The notes: generated by a model not told the origin, from the letters alone. A DNA stretch of 64,000 nucleotides from Trebonia sp963767685 (GCA_963767685.1 CAVYEZ010000005.1:496001-560000), one strand, 5' to 3'; shown: positions 8,874 to 17,495, numbered from the stretch's first letter. Numbers and translations: made by a program.

Positions 8874-9896
8874 CTAGCTCGCCCGGTCCGCGAGCACGGC
8901 CGCGAGCGCCGCCGCGAACCGGTCGGAGGTCCCCGTGTCCCGCACCGCGACGCGGATCCACGTCGGGCCGAGCCCGGGGAACGTCTCGCCCCGGCGGACC
9001 GCGAACCCGTGGTGCCGCAGCCGGGCCCGCAGGTCCGGCACCGGGGTCTCCAGCAGCACGAACGACGCCGCCGGGCGCGGCACCACCCGGACTCCGGCGA
9101 CGGGGGCGAGACGGCGCAGCAGGTGCGCGCGCTCGCCGGCGAGGCCGCCGGCCCACGCCCCCGCCTCGCGCAGCGCGGCCGGCGACGCCGTGGCGACGCA
9201 CGCCGCCAGGGCCGGGCTGGACACCGCCCACAGCGGCTGCGCGGCCGCGAGCAGCCGGACAGAGCCCGGCGGGGCGAGCAGGTAGCCGACCCGCAGGCCG
9301 GCCAGCCCCCAGGTCTTGGTGAGGCTGCGGATCACGACGAGCCCGGTGAGGTCGCGGTGCCCGGCCAGCGATTCCCGCTCCCCCGGCAGGCAGTCGGCGA
9401 ACGCCTCGTCGACGACGACGACCCGCCCCGGCCGGCGCAGCGCGAGCACGGCGTCACGCGGGTGCGCCACCGACGTCGGGTTGGTCGGGTTGCCCACGAA
9501 GACCAGGTCCGCGTCGTCCGGCACGAGGCCGGGGTCGAGGATGAACGGGAACGGCAGGATCACCCGCTCGACCTGGTGCCCGGCCGCGCGCAGCGCGGCC
9601 TCTGGCTCGGTGAACTGCGGGTGCAGCACGACCGCGCGGCGGGGCCGCAGGACCCGCGCGAGCAGCACGAAGGCCTCGGCGGCGCCCGCCGTGAGCAGCA
9701 CCTCGTCCGCCGCGCGGGCATGCCGGGCCGCCACCGCGGCGACCGCCTCCCGCGGGTCCGGGTAGGCCGCGAGGTCGGTGCCGCGGATCCGCTCCGCGAG
9801 CCAGCCGGGCGTCCCGCCCGAGCGCACGTTGACCGCGAGGTCGATAAGGCCGGGCACGAGGTCCGCGTCCCCGTGATGGGACAGGTCGACGCTCAA
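8874..9896 (-). CDS. cobC: PLP-dependent aminotransferase-like CobC (Rv2231c family)
   Basis: A 340-residue fold-type I PLP enzyme. The PLP lysine lies in VIRSLTKTWGLAGLRVGYLL, and FVGNPTNPTSVAHP is the conserved Asn-Pro-Thr region. Mycobacterial Rv2231c homologues are annotated CobC and resemble threonine-phosphate decarboxylase (CobD in Salmonella), which makes aminopropanol phosphate for the cobalamin nucleotide arm. The divergent cobD just beyond the ArsR gene supports this. The exact reaction has not been shown for this family, so the symbol is provisional. Confidence 0.78.
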   Translation of the reverse strand: MSVDLSHHGDADLVPGLIDLAVNVRSGGTPGWLAERIRGTDLAAYPDPREAVAAVAARHARAADEVLLTAGAAEAFVLLARVLRPRRAVVLHPQFTEPEAALRAAGHQVERVILPFPFILDPGLVPDDADLVFVGNPTNPTSVAHPRDAVLALRRPGRVVVVDEAFADCLPGERESLAGHRDLTGLVVIRSLTKTWGLAGLRVGYLLAPPGSVRLLAAAQPLWAVSSPALAACVATASPAALREAGAWAGGLAGERAHLLRRLAPVAGVRVVPRPAASFVLLETPVPDLRARLRHHGFAVRRGETFPGLGPTWIRVAVRDTGTSDRFAAALAAVLADRAS

Positions 9897-9901
9897 CGGC
9901 G

Positions 9902-10243
9902 TTACCGGCCCAGCAGCGCCGCGACCGGGCCGTCCGCGAGCTGGTAGCGAATTACCCGGCCGTCCCGCTCGGCGGTGACGACCTCGGCGGCGCGCAGGTG
10001 GCGGAGCGTCTGCGACACCGTGGTGCCGTTGAACCCGGTCGCCGCGGCCAGGTCCGAGACGCTGATCGGCCCGGCGGCGCTGATGCAGGTCAGCAGGCTG
10101 AGCCGGGTGGGGTCGCCGAGGATGGCGAAGGTCTTCGCGCGGGCCTGGATGTCCGTCGCCGGGCCGAGCGCGGCGATCGCCTCGCAGACGCGCTCGCTGT
10201 CGATGACCCGGTGGCCGGATCGCTCAGCGGGAAGCAGGTGCAC
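9902..10243 (-). CDS. ArsR-family winged-helix regulator
   Basis: A 113-residue ArsR/SmtB-type repressor from a GTG at 10243; a longer open frame upstream runs antisense through cobD and is not credible. The core helix-turn-helix is ISVSDLAAATGFNGTTVSQT with the wing ERDGRVIRYQLADG. The alpha-3 CxC metal site of SmtB/ArsR is absent. The N-terminal HVHLLPAERSGHRVID has two or three histidines that might bind metal. It is five bases from cobC and 36 bases from the divergent cobD, so a nickel/cobalt- or corrinoid-responsive role is attractive but unproven. Confidence 0.85.
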   Translation of the reverse strand: MHLLPAERSGHRVIDSERVCEAIAALGPATDIQARAKTFAILGDPTRLSLLTCISAAGPISVSDLAAATGFNGTTVSQTLRHLRAAEVVTAERDGRVIRYQLADGPVAALLGR

Positions 10244-10279
10244 GTGCCAACTATGCCATCTCTCTCTAGTCTTAGGCGC

Positions 10280-11275
10280 GTGGCCGGTCACTCCCCTCGC
10301 TCCCGTCCCGGCCAGTGCCGGGCCCGCCAACGCCGGCGCGGCCAGGTCACCGCCTGCGGGCTGCTGGCCGGCGTCGTGCTCGACCGGCTCGCCGGCGACC
10401 CGCGCCGCGGCCACCCGGTCGCCCTGTTCGGCGGGGTGGCGGGACGGCTGGAGCGCCGGATGTGGCGGGACGACCGGGCCGCCGGGGCCGGCTACGCCGC
10501 GCTGCTCATCGGCGGGCCGGCGCTGCTCGGCCTGCTGCCCCGCTGGCTGGCGTCGCCGTGGCTGGCCGCGGCCACCGCGCTCGGCACGTGGACGGTGCTC
10601 GGCTCGCGCTCGCTGTCCGCCGAGGCCGAGGCGGTCGCCGCGCACCTGCGGCGCGGTGACCTGCCGGCCGCCCGCGAGCAGCTCACCCACCTCGTCGGCC
10701 GCCGCACGGACGGCCTGGATGAGGCGGAGATCGCCCGGGCGACGGTGGAGTCCGTGGCGGAGAACACGTCTGACGCGGTGGTCGCGCCGCTGTTGTGGGG
10801 CGCGCTCACCGGGCTGCCCGGGCTGTTCGGCTACCGTGCGGTCAACACTCTCGACGCGATGGTGGGCCACCACAGCCCGCGCTACGAGAACTTCGGCTGG
10901 GCGGCCGCGCGCGCGGATGACCTGGCCAATTACCTGCCTGCCAGGCTGACCGCGGTGCTCGCCGCCGTCGTCGCCTCCATGACGGGCGGCAGCGGCCGCG
11001 GCGCGCTGGCCGTGGCCCGCGCGGACGGCCGCCGCCACCCGAGCCCCAACGCGGGGGTGGCCGAGGCCGCCTTCGCCGGTGCGCTCGGCGTGCGCCTCGG
11101 CGGGCGCAATGACTACGGCTCGCACGTCGAGGACCGTCCCGTCCTCGGCCGCGACGGGCGCGCGCCGCGGGCCGACGACATCGCGCGCGCCGCCCGGCTG
11201 AGCCGCGCCGTCACCGCTGCGGCGGCCGCGGTGTGCGCGGCGATCGCCCTGGCCCGGTGCCGTGGTTCGGATTAG
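10280..11275 (+). CDS. cobD: Adenosylcobinamide-phosphate synthase CobD/CbiB
   Basis: An integral membrane enzyme that joins the aminopropanol (phosphate) arm to adenosylcobyric acid. From a GTG at 10280 it is 331 residues, normal for the family. GLLAGVVLDRLAGDPRRGHP is the family's N-terminal signature. The conserved AENTSDAVVAPLLWGALTG, NTLDAMVGHHSPRYENFGWA and HPSPNAGVAEAAFAGALGV blocks follow. Several hydrophobic segments alternate with these. The start lies only 36 bases from the divergent ArsR gene, leaving a very short shared promoter region. Confidence 0.95.
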   Translation: MAGHSPRSRPGQCRARQRRRGQVTACGLLAGVVLDRLAGDPRRGHPVALFGGVAGRLERRMWRDDRAAGAGYAALLIGGPALLGLLPRWLASPWLAAATALGTWTVLGSRSLSAEAEAVAAHLRRGDLPAAREQLTHLVGRRTDGLDEAEIARATVESVAENTSDAVVAPLLWGALTGLPGLFGYRAVNTLDAMVGHHSPRYENFGWAAARADDLANYLPARLTAVLAAVVASMTGGSGRGALAVARADGRRHPSPNAGVAEAAFAGALGVRLGGRNDYGSHVEDRPVLGRDGRAPRADDIARAARLSRAVTAAAAAVCAAIALARCRGSD

Positions 11276-11329
11276 CCCGAACGGGAGCGGCCGACTCTGC
11301 TCCCGCCCATGACCCCGGCTGCTTCCCTT

Positions 11330-11374
11330 GGCGCCGAGAGCTGGGCACCTATACCGTGCCTAACTCTCGGCGCC
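11330..11374. terminator. Bidirectional hairpin between convergent genes
   Basis: A perfect 11-bp outer stem (GGCGCCGAGAG at 11330-11340 with its complement at 11364-11374) encloses an inner GGCAC/GTGCC stem. It lies between the convergent cobD and [2Fe-2S] protein genes. There is no clear T tract, so termination efficiency is uncertain. Confidence 0.6.
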
Positions 11375-11402
11375 GCGTCCGAGAAACTTGATCTTGGTGC
11401 GC

Positions 11403-12197
11403 TTATGGTGATAAATCCGGCGGGCAGCGGTGGGTGGGGCGGGCTGCGGCGAGGACGCAGTCACCGCAGATGGCGGACGGGTTTCCTGGGGCGAGCCGGT
11501 AGAACAGGCAGCAGCTTGACCGGCGGAACGCCGGGCCCGGCGGGTGCGGCTCGGTGCGCAGCAACGGGCTGCCCAGCAGGCGCCCGGCCGTCCGCCAGGC
11601 GTCCCGCGCCAGGTCCGGTCGCTGCCTGGCCACCTGGGCGGCGGCCGCGTTGACGGCCGACGCCACGTTTCCCCACAGGACGCGGCCGGAGACGGGAACC
11701 AGCCGGGCAATCGCCGCGGTGACGGGCGCGACCGTCTCCTCGAGCAGCAGCCGGTCCCACTCCGCTGCTCCCGCCCCGCCGGGCGACGGCGCGGGAACCG
11801 ACAGCGGCACCGGGCCGCCGGCGGTGTCCTGCCACCACAGCCCCCCGGGGCGCAGGTCGAGCGGGAAGCGCAGGACGGCCGCGCCGAGCGCGGGCGACAC
11901 CAGCCGCGCCACGAGGCCGAGGTGGACGGCGGAGGCGGCAACCCGCGGCTCGACCTCGCCGGACGTGTGCGCGCGCCTGGCCGCCAGGGCCGCCCGGACG
12001 GACCCCACGCGGTCCCGGAGCGGCCCGTCCGGGCCAGTCAGCTCGCTGCCCGGGCGCCACGGCGCGAGCGGCGCCGCCGCCGGCGGGTGCGAGCCGACGG
12101 CGAAGAACGGGCCGAGGGCCGCCAGGTCGCCGAGCACCCGGCCATCGTCCCACCCGACGGTCAGCGACCCGTCGCCGCGGGTGCCGGCTCCGGCCAA
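11403..12197 (-). CDS. FhuF-like (2Fe-2S)-binding protein
   Basis: A protein of about 264 residues whose C-terminus, SSCCLFYRLAPGNPSAICGD followed by CVL, carries the C-C-x10-C-x2-C cluster motif of ferric-siderophore reductase FhuF. FhuF homologues reduce chelated iron in the cytoplasm. The start is uncertain: the TTG at 12197 leaves 27 bases to the divergent cobQ, while a GTG at 12137 would give 244 residues. It lies between cobD and cobQ, and a reductive role for cobalt or iron in corrinoid metabolism is possible but is inference. An even longer open frame overlaps cobQ antisense and was discounted. Confidence 0.75.
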   Translation of the reverse strand: MAGAGTRGDGSLTVGWDDGRVLGDLAALGPFFAVGSHPPAAAPLAPWRPGSELTGPDGPLRDRVGSVRAALAARRAHTSGEVEPRVAASAVHLGLVARLVSPALGAAVLRFPLDLRPGGLWWQDTAGGPVPLSVPAPSPGGAGAAEWDRLLLEETVAPVTAAIARLVPVSGRVLWGNVASAVNAAAAQVARQRPDLARDAWRTAGRLLGSPLLRTEPHPPGPAFRRSSCCLFYRLAPGNPSAICGDCVLAAARPTHRCPPDLSP

Positions 12198-12224
12198 GCG
12201 CGGGCCGGGAGCTACCCTTGCCCG

Positions 12225-13721
12225 GTGAATGGCGCTCTTCTCGTCGCGGGAACCTCTTCGGACGCCGGCAAGAGCGTCCTCGTCGCCGGGCTGTGCCGGT
12301 GGCTGGCCAGGCAGGGCGTGCGGGTGGCGCCGTTCAAGGCGCAGAACATGGCGCTGAACTCGGCCGTCACCGCCGACGGCGCCGAGATCGGCCGGGCCCA
12401 GGCGATGCAGGCCGCGGCGGCCCGCGTCGAGCCGGAGGCGGCGATGAACCCGGTGCTGCTCAAGCCCGGCAGCGAGACCCGCAGCCAGGTCGTCCTGCTC
12501 GGCCAGCCGGTCGCGGAGACGGGCGCGCTGGACTACCAGGACTTGAAGCCGATGCTGGAGTCCGCGGTCGCGGCGAGCCTCGCCGACCTGCGCCGCCGGT
12601 TCGACGTGGTCATCTGCGAGGGAGCGGGCAGCCCGGCGGAGATCAACCTGCGGCACCGCGACATCGCCAACATGGGCCTGGCCCGCGCCGCCGGCCTGCC
12701 GGTGATCGTCGTCGGCGACATCGACAGGGGCGGGCTGCTCGCCGCCATGTACGGGACGCTGGCGGTGCTTGAGCCGGCCGACCAGCGGCACGTCGCCGGC
12801 TTCGTCGTCAACAAGTTCCGCGGCGACCTCCGGCTGCTCGCCCCCGGGCTGGGCATGCTCGAGTCGATGACCGGGCGGCCGACGCTCGGCGTGCTGCCCT
12901 GGCTCAAGGACCTGTGGCTGGACGCCGAGGACTCACTCGACCTGGACTCCCGGCCGCGGGCCGCCCGGCCGCCGCACGGCCCGGCGAGCCTGCGGGTCGC
13001 GGTCGTCCGGCTGCCCCGGATGTCCAACGTGACCGACGTCGACCCGCTCGCCGCCGAGCCCGGCGTCATCGTCGACCTCGCCACGACGCCCGCCCAGCTG
13101 GAGGGCGCCGACCTGGTGATCCTCCCGGGGACACGGGCCACGGTCAGCGATCTGGGCTGGCTGCGCGAGTCCGGACTCGCCGCGGCCGTCGCCGACCGGG
13201 CTGCGCGCGGCCTTCCGGTGCTCGGCATCTGCGGTGGCTACCAGATGCTGGCCCGGTCGATCCACGACGACGTGGAAAGCCGCGCGGGCACGGTGCCCGG
13301 GCTCGGGCTGCTGCCCGCCACCGTCTCCTTCGCCGCGGCCAAGACCCTCGCGAGGCCGTCGGGCACCGCGCTCGGCGAGGCCGTGACGGGCTACGAGATC
13401 CACCACGGTACCGTCACCTCGTCCGGGGGCGAGCCCTTCCTCGACGGCTGCGCGGCAGGCCCGGTGCGGGGCACGACCTGGCACGGCATCTTCGAGAACG
13501 ACGGCTTCCGGCGCGCGTTCCTGCGCGACCTGGCCGGCCTGCGTGGCCGGGACTTCGTTCCCGCGCCCGACGTATGTTTCTCGGCCGTGCGGGAGCGCCG
13601 CTATGACCTGCTCGCCGACATGATCGGCGAGCACCTCGACACGGGTGCCCTTGGCTCGCTGATCGACGGCGGCGTGCCGGCGGGGCTGCCCACGGTTGTC
13701 AGCGCGCTCGCTCGCGGGTAG
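12225..13721 (+). CDS. cobQ: Cobyric acid synthase CobQ
   Basis: A cytoplasmic amidotransferase that amidates four peripheral carboxylates of adenosylcobyrinic acid diamide using glutamine and ATP. From a GTG at 12225 it is 498 residues. The N-terminal dethiobiotin-synthetase-like domain shows the P-loop GTSSDAGKS and FKAQNMALNSAVTADG. The C-terminal class-I glutamine amidotransferase domain shows GICGGYQML (nucleophilic Cys) and YEIHHGTVTS (catalytic His). A longer upstream open frame is antisense to the [2Fe-2S] gene, so the GTG was chosen. Divergent from that gene by 27 bases. Confidence 0.95.
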   Translation: MNGALLVAGTSSDAGKSVLVAGLCRWLARQGVRVAPFKAQNMALNSAVTADGAEIGRAQAMQAAAARVEPEAAMNPVLLKPGSETRSQVVLLGQPVAETGALDYQDLKPMLESAVAASLADLRRRFDVVICEGAGSPAEINLRHRDIANMGLARAAGLPVIVVGDIDRGGLLAAMYGTLAVLEPADQRHVAGFVVNKFRGDLRLLAPGLGMLESMTGRPTLGVLPWLKDLWLDAEDSLDLDSRPRAARPPHGPASLRVAVVRLPRMSNVTDVDPLAAEPGVIVDLATTPAQLEGADLVILPGTRATVSDLGWLRESGLAAAVADRAARGLPVLGICGGYQMLARSIHDDVESRAGTVPGLGLLPATVSFAAAKTLARPSGTALGEAVTGYEIHHGTVTSSGGEPFLDGCAAGPVRGTTWHGIFENDGFRRAFLRDLAGLRGRDFVPAPDVCFSAVRERRYDLLADMIGEHLDTGALGSLIDGGVPAGLPTVVSALARG

Positions 13722-13748
13722 CTGCCGGGCAAGCCAGTTGTTCCGGCG

Positions 13749-14216
13749 TCAGGCGCTGGTGACGACCGTCAGCGGCCCCTCCGCCGCCGTGGGGACCTCG
13801 AAGTGATCGAAGTAGAGGGCGGCGAGTTCCGGGCTGAGCTGGAAGTCGTCGCCGTCCCTGGCCGCCCGGTCAGCGGTGCGGCGCAGCACCGTGGCCCGAC
13901 CGGTCGCCAGGTAGACCGTTTCCGGCACGACGCCAAGGGGCCGCAGCAGCGCGCGGTACTCGTCCCGCTTGGCCCGGGACCAGAACGAGAAGTCGAGGAC
14001 GACGTCCGATCCGGCGCGGACGAGGTCTAGCAGGCGCGCCCGGAGCACCTCCTCGATCTCGCGGTGCACGTCGTCCGGCAGCGGCATGGCGGTGATGCCG
14101 CGCGACCACGCCTCCTGGTCAAAGGACAGGCGGGACATTCCCTGCCGCTCATACCGGCGCGCGATCGTGGACTTGCCCGACCCGGCGGGACCGCACATGA
14201 AGATGACCCGTCCCAT
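13749..14216 (-). CDS. Small P-loop kinase/zeta-toxin-like ATPase
   Basis: A 155-residue P-loop protein. Walker A GPAGSGKST is at residues 9-17, followed by LSFDQEAWSRG. A central DVVLDFSFWSRAKRDEYRAL resembles the substrate-binding and lid region of zeta-toxin/chloramphenicol-phosphotransferase-like and small-molecule kinases. No antitoxin-like gene adjoins it, so I read it as a housekeeping-type nucleotide or small-metabolite kinase rather than a toxin. It is eight bases downstream of the Rieske oxygenase gene and probably co-transcribed with it. Confidence 0.75.
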   Translation of the reverse strand: MGRVIFMCGPAGSGKSTIARRYERQGMSRLSFDQEAWSRGITAMPLPDDVHREIEEVLRARLLDLVRAGSDVVLDFSFWSRAKRDEYRALLRPLGVVPETVYLATGRATVLRRTADRAARDGDDFQLSPELAALYFDHFEVPTAAEGPLTVVTSA

Positions 14217-14224
14217 GGCGCCAG

Positions 14225-15256
14225 CTATTCCACTGAGATTCCGATGGGGGCGCTGGCCGCGAGGCCGAGGTCGCGCATGGCCTTGCGGTACGCGACGGCG
14301 ACCGCGTCGAAGCGCAGGTGAAGCTCGGCCGCCAGGTCAAACGGCACCCGCTCGGGCCGTTGGGACTCGACCACCACCTGGTCCTGGCCGAAGATAGTGT
14401 CTTCGAACTCGCGGATCACCTGGTCCGGCTGATCGGTGTTGTAGTTGCGGCCGATGACCACGTAGCCCGCGCAGCGGTCGGCGGCGACCGGCTGCGAGGC
14501 GAAGAAGTACACCATGCCGCGCTGCCCGCCCCAGCCAAGCCGCAACGCGATCGTGTAGGGCAGGTGGAGCTCGTAGCGGCTGCGCCGCTCCGGCGCTCCG
14601 GCCTGGTCGTTGCCGAACACCGGGAAGTCCTCGCTGTTGGGTGCCTCGGGGCGGACGATCTCGTACCGCAGCACGTGGCCGTCGGCCTGTACCTGGTGCG
14701 GCGGGACCACCGGCCGTTCCTGGTCGCCGAGCAGTCCCGGGTGGACCCAGGGGAAATGCCCGAAGTCGGTGAAGTTCTCTACCTGCCGCGCGGCGTCGCA
14801 GCGCCATCGGTAGGGCCCGGCCGACACCACCGCCCACTCGCCGTTTTCCAGCTCGGGCACGTCGGGCAGCGGCCAGCGGGGCTCCTCGAGGGCGACCCAG
14901 ACCAGCCCGTACCGTTCCTGCACGCGGAATGCCCGGACCCGGGCCTTGGCCGGGACGGCCGCCGGGTCCTCCTTCTGCGGGATCGCCACGCACCGGCCGT
15001 CCGCCGCGTACCGCCAGCCGTGGTAGGCGCAGGCCAGCTCGTCGGCCTGGACCGAGCCGAGCGACAGCGCGGTGCCGCGGTGCACGCACAGGTCGGACAG
15101 CACGCGCAACGCCCCGCCCGCACCGCGCCAGACGACGAGCGGCTCGCCAAGCAGGTCAGAGTGCACCGGGCGCTCGGCGACCTCAGCGGCGAACGCGACG
15201 GGATGCCAGCACGCACGCTGTGCTGCCAGGTCCGCGAACACACCCGGTGAATTCAT
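14225..15256 (-). CDS. Rieske [2Fe-2S] non-haem iron oxygenase
   Basis: A 343-residue terminal oxygenase of the aromatic-ring hydroxylase/O-demethylase group. The Rieske motif is CVHRG (about residue 59) and CAYHGW (about residue 79), giving the C-x-H...C-x2-H cluster ligands. The N-terminus (ACWHPVAFAAEV) is typical of vanillate-demethylase and pheophorbide-a-oxygenase-like proteins. The catalytic iron site is around the segment FTDFGHFPWVHPGLLG. The ATG at 15256 has GAGG at a good distance, better than the GTG two codons upstream. No ferredoxin or reductase partner is adjacent. Substrate unknown. Confidence 0.85.
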   Translation of the reverse strand: MNSPGVFADLAAQRACWHPVAFAAEVAERPVHSDLLGEPLVVWRGAGGALRVLSDLCVHRGTALSLGSVQADELACAYHGWRYAADGRCVAIPQKEDPAAVPAKARVRAFRVQERYGLVWVALEEPRWPLPDVPELENGEWAVVSAGPYRWRCDAARQVENFTDFGHFPWVHPGLLGDQERPVVPPHQVQADGHVLRYEIVRPEAPNSEDFPVFGNDQAGAPERRSRYELHLPYTIALRLGWGGQRGMVYFFASQPVAADRCAGYVVIGRNYNTDQPDQVIREFEDTIFGQDQVVVESQRPERVPFDLAAELHLRFDAVAVAYRKAMRDLGLAASAPIGISVE

Positions 15257-15417
15257 GCCCACCTCAGACAGACGACGCCGACGCCCGGCCCTGGCAACCG
15301 ACCGGGCCGGGCGGAATCCTGAGCGTCAGGCTAGCGTCAGTCCGGCTGGAAGTCAGCCGGGCGATCGCGCCGGCTGCCTCCGGCCCGCCCGCCCGGTGCC
15401 GGCGGTCCCGGTTGCCG

Positions 15418-15816
15418 TCAGCGCGCGAACTTCTCGATGGCGGCCGGGGTAACCGGGGTGAAGAAGTTGACCAGGTTGCCGTCGGGGTCACGGAACAGCA
15501 GTGACCGGTTGCCCCAGGGCATCGTCGTGGGCTCGTTCACGAAGTCCGTCACCAGGCCGGCCAGGTTCTGGTGCACGCGGTCCACGTCGTCGACGAGGAA
15601 CTCGATGATGACGGAGTGGTTGTCGGCCGGGCGGGCGGCGCCCGGCGCGAACAGCGGCACGGTGCGGGTGCTGCCGATCGCCAGGGTCGCGCGGCCGGTC
15701 CTGAGCTCGGCGAAGTCCTCGCCGGGACGGCTCGCCGCGACCCCGGTCGCCTTCTCGTAGAAGTCGGCGAGGCGGGCGACGTCGGCGGTAATGATGCGGA
15801 TCGAGGCGAACTCCAT
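15418..15816 (-). CDS. VOC-family (glyoxalase fold) protein
   Basis: A 132-residue single-domain vicinal-oxygen-chelate protein. The N-terminal FASIRIITADVARLADFYEK and the terminal LLFRDPDGNLVNFFTPV are typical paired beta-alpha-beta-beta-beta modules. The function could be dioxygenase, isomerase or antibiotic binding and cannot be fixed. It is divergent from a WYL-type regulator, with an inverted repeat between the two starts, so it is the likely target of that regulator. Confidence 0.85.
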   Translation of the reverse strand: MEFASIRIITADVARLADFYEKATGVAASRPGEDFAELRTGRATLAIGSTRTVPLFAPGAARPADNHSVIIEFLVDDVDRVHQNLAGLVTDFVNEPTTMPWGNRSLLFRDPDGNLVNFFTPVTPAAIEKFAR

Positions 15817-15862
15817 CGTGATCTCCCTGTCTGCGTGGTGTTAGGTACCCCACGCTAAAACT

Positions 15863-15889
15863 GATACCGGACAGAATCCGCCCGGTATC
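15863..15889. promoter_or_regulatory. Inverted-repeat candidate operator (VOC/WYL)
   Basis: GATACCGG and CCGGTATC form a perfect 8-bp inverted repeat with an 11-base spacer, centred between the divergent VOC and WYL-regulator starts. It is a plausible autoregulatory operator. Confidence 0.55.
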
Positions 15890-15906
15890 CGCGAGATACT
15901 TGGACC

Positions 15907-16938
15907 ATGACTCGGCCGACCGCCCGCGTTTTGGCACTGCTTGAGTTGCTGCAGTCGGGTGGCGTCCGGACCGGGGCGGAACTCGCCGGGCGGCTCGGCG
16001 TCGACGAGCGCACCGTGCGCCGGTACGCGGATCACCTGATCGACCTGGACGTGCCCGTGGAGTCGGTGCGCGGCCGCTACGGCGGGTACCGGCTTGGGCC
16101 CGGTTACCGTCTGCCCCCGCTCATGCTGACCGACGACGAGGCGCTCGCCGTGCTGCTTGGCCTCACCGCCGGCCACCGGGCCGGGCTGCTGGCGGGCACG
16201 GGCACCGCGAGCGAGACGGCGGCGGCCAAGATCCGCCGGGTGCTGCCGAAACAACTCGCCCGCAGGCTCGACGCCCTGCTGGGGTCCCTCGCGTTCACCG
16301 TCCCGCCCGCCGGGGCGACCGCCGCCGACGGCGCGGTGCTGCTGACCGTCGCCGACGCGGTCCGCCACCACCGGCCGGTCTCGATCAGGTACACCGCCGG
16401 GGACGGCCGCCGCAGCGAACGCACCCTGCATCCCTACGGTCTCGTCGTCCACTCGGGCCGCTGGTACGTCACGGGTGCCGATCCCGGGATCGGCGAGGAC
16501 CGGACCTTCCGGCTGGACCGCATCGCCGCCGCCAGGACGCTGCCCGGCTCGTTCGCGCCGCCCGCCGGGATCGACCCGGCCCAGCGTGTCCTGTCCGGGC
16601 TCGCCACGGCCCCGTACCGGCACCGCGTGCGCCTGCGCATCCAGGGAACGGCCGAGCAGATCCGCGCCCGGTTGCCCGCCAGCGTCGCGACGCTGGCGGA
16701 ACTGCCGCCTCCGGCGCCGGCACAGGCGGATGAACCACGCTGGTTCCGCGCCGAGCTGCGGGTGGAGCGGCTCGACTGGCTTCCGCCGGCGCTGGCCTCG
16801 CTCGACCTGCCGTTCGTGATCGAGCAGCCGGATGAGCTTCGCGGCCTCATCCTCGCACTGGCCGACCGGCTCACCGACTCGGCGCGGCGATCAGCGCCTG
16901 GCCCGGCTCAGTCCGCCCCGTCGCCCCCGGACAGTTGA
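15907..16938 (+). CDS. YafY-type HTH/WYL-domain regulator
   Basis: A 343-residue transcription factor. An N-terminal helix-turn-helix (SGGVRTGAELAGRLGVDERT, then VRRYADHLIDLDVPVESVRG) is followed by GRYGGYRLGPGYRLPPLMLT, which is diagnostic of the YafY/DeoR-like group. A WYL domain spans about residues 150-225 (GLVVHSGRWYVTGADP), with a WCX extension to about residue 325. WYL domains often bind nucleic acid or nucleotide ligands. It probably controls the divergent VOC gene. Its 3' end overlaps the convergent membrane-protein gene by 31 bases. Confidence 0.9.
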   Translation: MTRPTARVLALLELLQSGGVRTGAELAGRLGVDERTVRRYADHLIDLDVPVESVRGRYGGYRLGPGYRLPPLMLTDDEALAVLLGLTAGHRAGLLAGTGTASETAAAKIRRVLPKQLARRLDALLGSLAFTVPPAGATAADGAVLLTVADAVRHHRPVSIRYTAGDGRRSERTLHPYGLVVHSGRWYVTGADPGIGEDRTFRLDRIAAARTLPGSFAPPAGIDPAQRVLSGLATAPYRHRVRLRIQGTAEQIRARLPASVATLAELPPPAPAQADEPRWFRAELRVERLDWLPPALASLDLPFVIEQPDELRGLILALADRLTDSARRSAPGPAQSAPSPPDS

Positions 16939-17309
16939 TATTCCCCCGCGGGCGCCGCCTGGGTCTCGGCACCGGACGGCCCGGCCGCGTTGCGCCGGGC
17001 CACGATGACCGCCCCGGCCTGGGCCGCGAGCACGACCGTCATCACGCACGGCAGCAGCACCACGCGCACGGACTCCGCCCAGCTGGCCGCGAGGCCGCTG
17101 AGCGTGAGCAGGGCGAAGACCGCGAACGCGGCCGCGCCGGCCGCGAGCCAGGCGGCCAGGCCGGCCCGTTTCGGCAGCCAGACGCTGTGCTCGGGCACGC
17201 CCGCGTTCAGCGGCACGCGCGCGCTCGCGGGCAGCACCCGGGCCGCGTACCCGGCTATGACCGCCATGCCGACCAGAAGCACGGTACCCAGCGCGAGTGC
17301 GACTACCAC
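16908..17309 (-). CDS. Small three-helix membrane protein
   Basis: A 133-residue protein that I do not recognise. Three hydrophobic segments are visible: residues 2-24 (VVALALGTVLLVGMAVIAGY), about 50-75 and about 85-107. The tail is short, polar and cytoplasm-like (GAETQAAPAGEYQLSGGDGA). A segment resembling SVWLPKRAGLAAW sits before the second helix. The gene ends inside the 3' end of the WYL-regulator gene. No functional inference is possible. Confidence 0.6.
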   Translation of the reverse strand: MVVALALGTVLLVGMAVIAGYAARVLPASARVPLNAGVPEHSVWLPKRAGLAAWLAAGAAAFAVFALLTLSGLAASWAESVRVVLLPCVMTVVLAAQAGAVIVARRNAAGPSGAETQAAPAGEYQLSGGDGAD

Positions 17310-17404
17310 CGGCCGGCTCCTTGGACTGCCATACCCGGCACGCTAGCCGCGATCCGCGGGCGCCAGCGGCGAAACCGCGGACTCGTAAGGAACAAGAACG
17401 GGAA

Positions 17405-17460
17405 GGCCCGGCCGATCGCGCTGGATGAGCACGGCTCACGGGAAGGCGACCGGCCGGGCC
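17405..17460 (-). terminator. Hairpin downstream of LysM gene
   Basis: GGCCCGGCCG at 17405-17414 pairs perfectly with CGGCCGGGCC at 17451-17460. It lies 36 bases past the LysM gene's stop and is a likely terminator, though it lacks a T run and has a 36-base loop. Confidence 0.4.
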
Positions 17461-17495
17461 GGCGAGGGGCTCGGGTGCGAGGCTAGCGGCGGCCG

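Noticed and set aside
10238..10250. GCACGTGC palindrome as the ArsR operator
   Set aside because: It is only eight bases, overlaps the ArsR start codon and is common by chance in GC-rich DNA, so no operator was called.
13749..14216. Zeta-type toxin of a toxin-antitoxin system
   Set aside because: The P-loop and lid region are compatible, but no small antitoxin gene adjoins it and it appears co-transcribed with a Rieske oxygenase.
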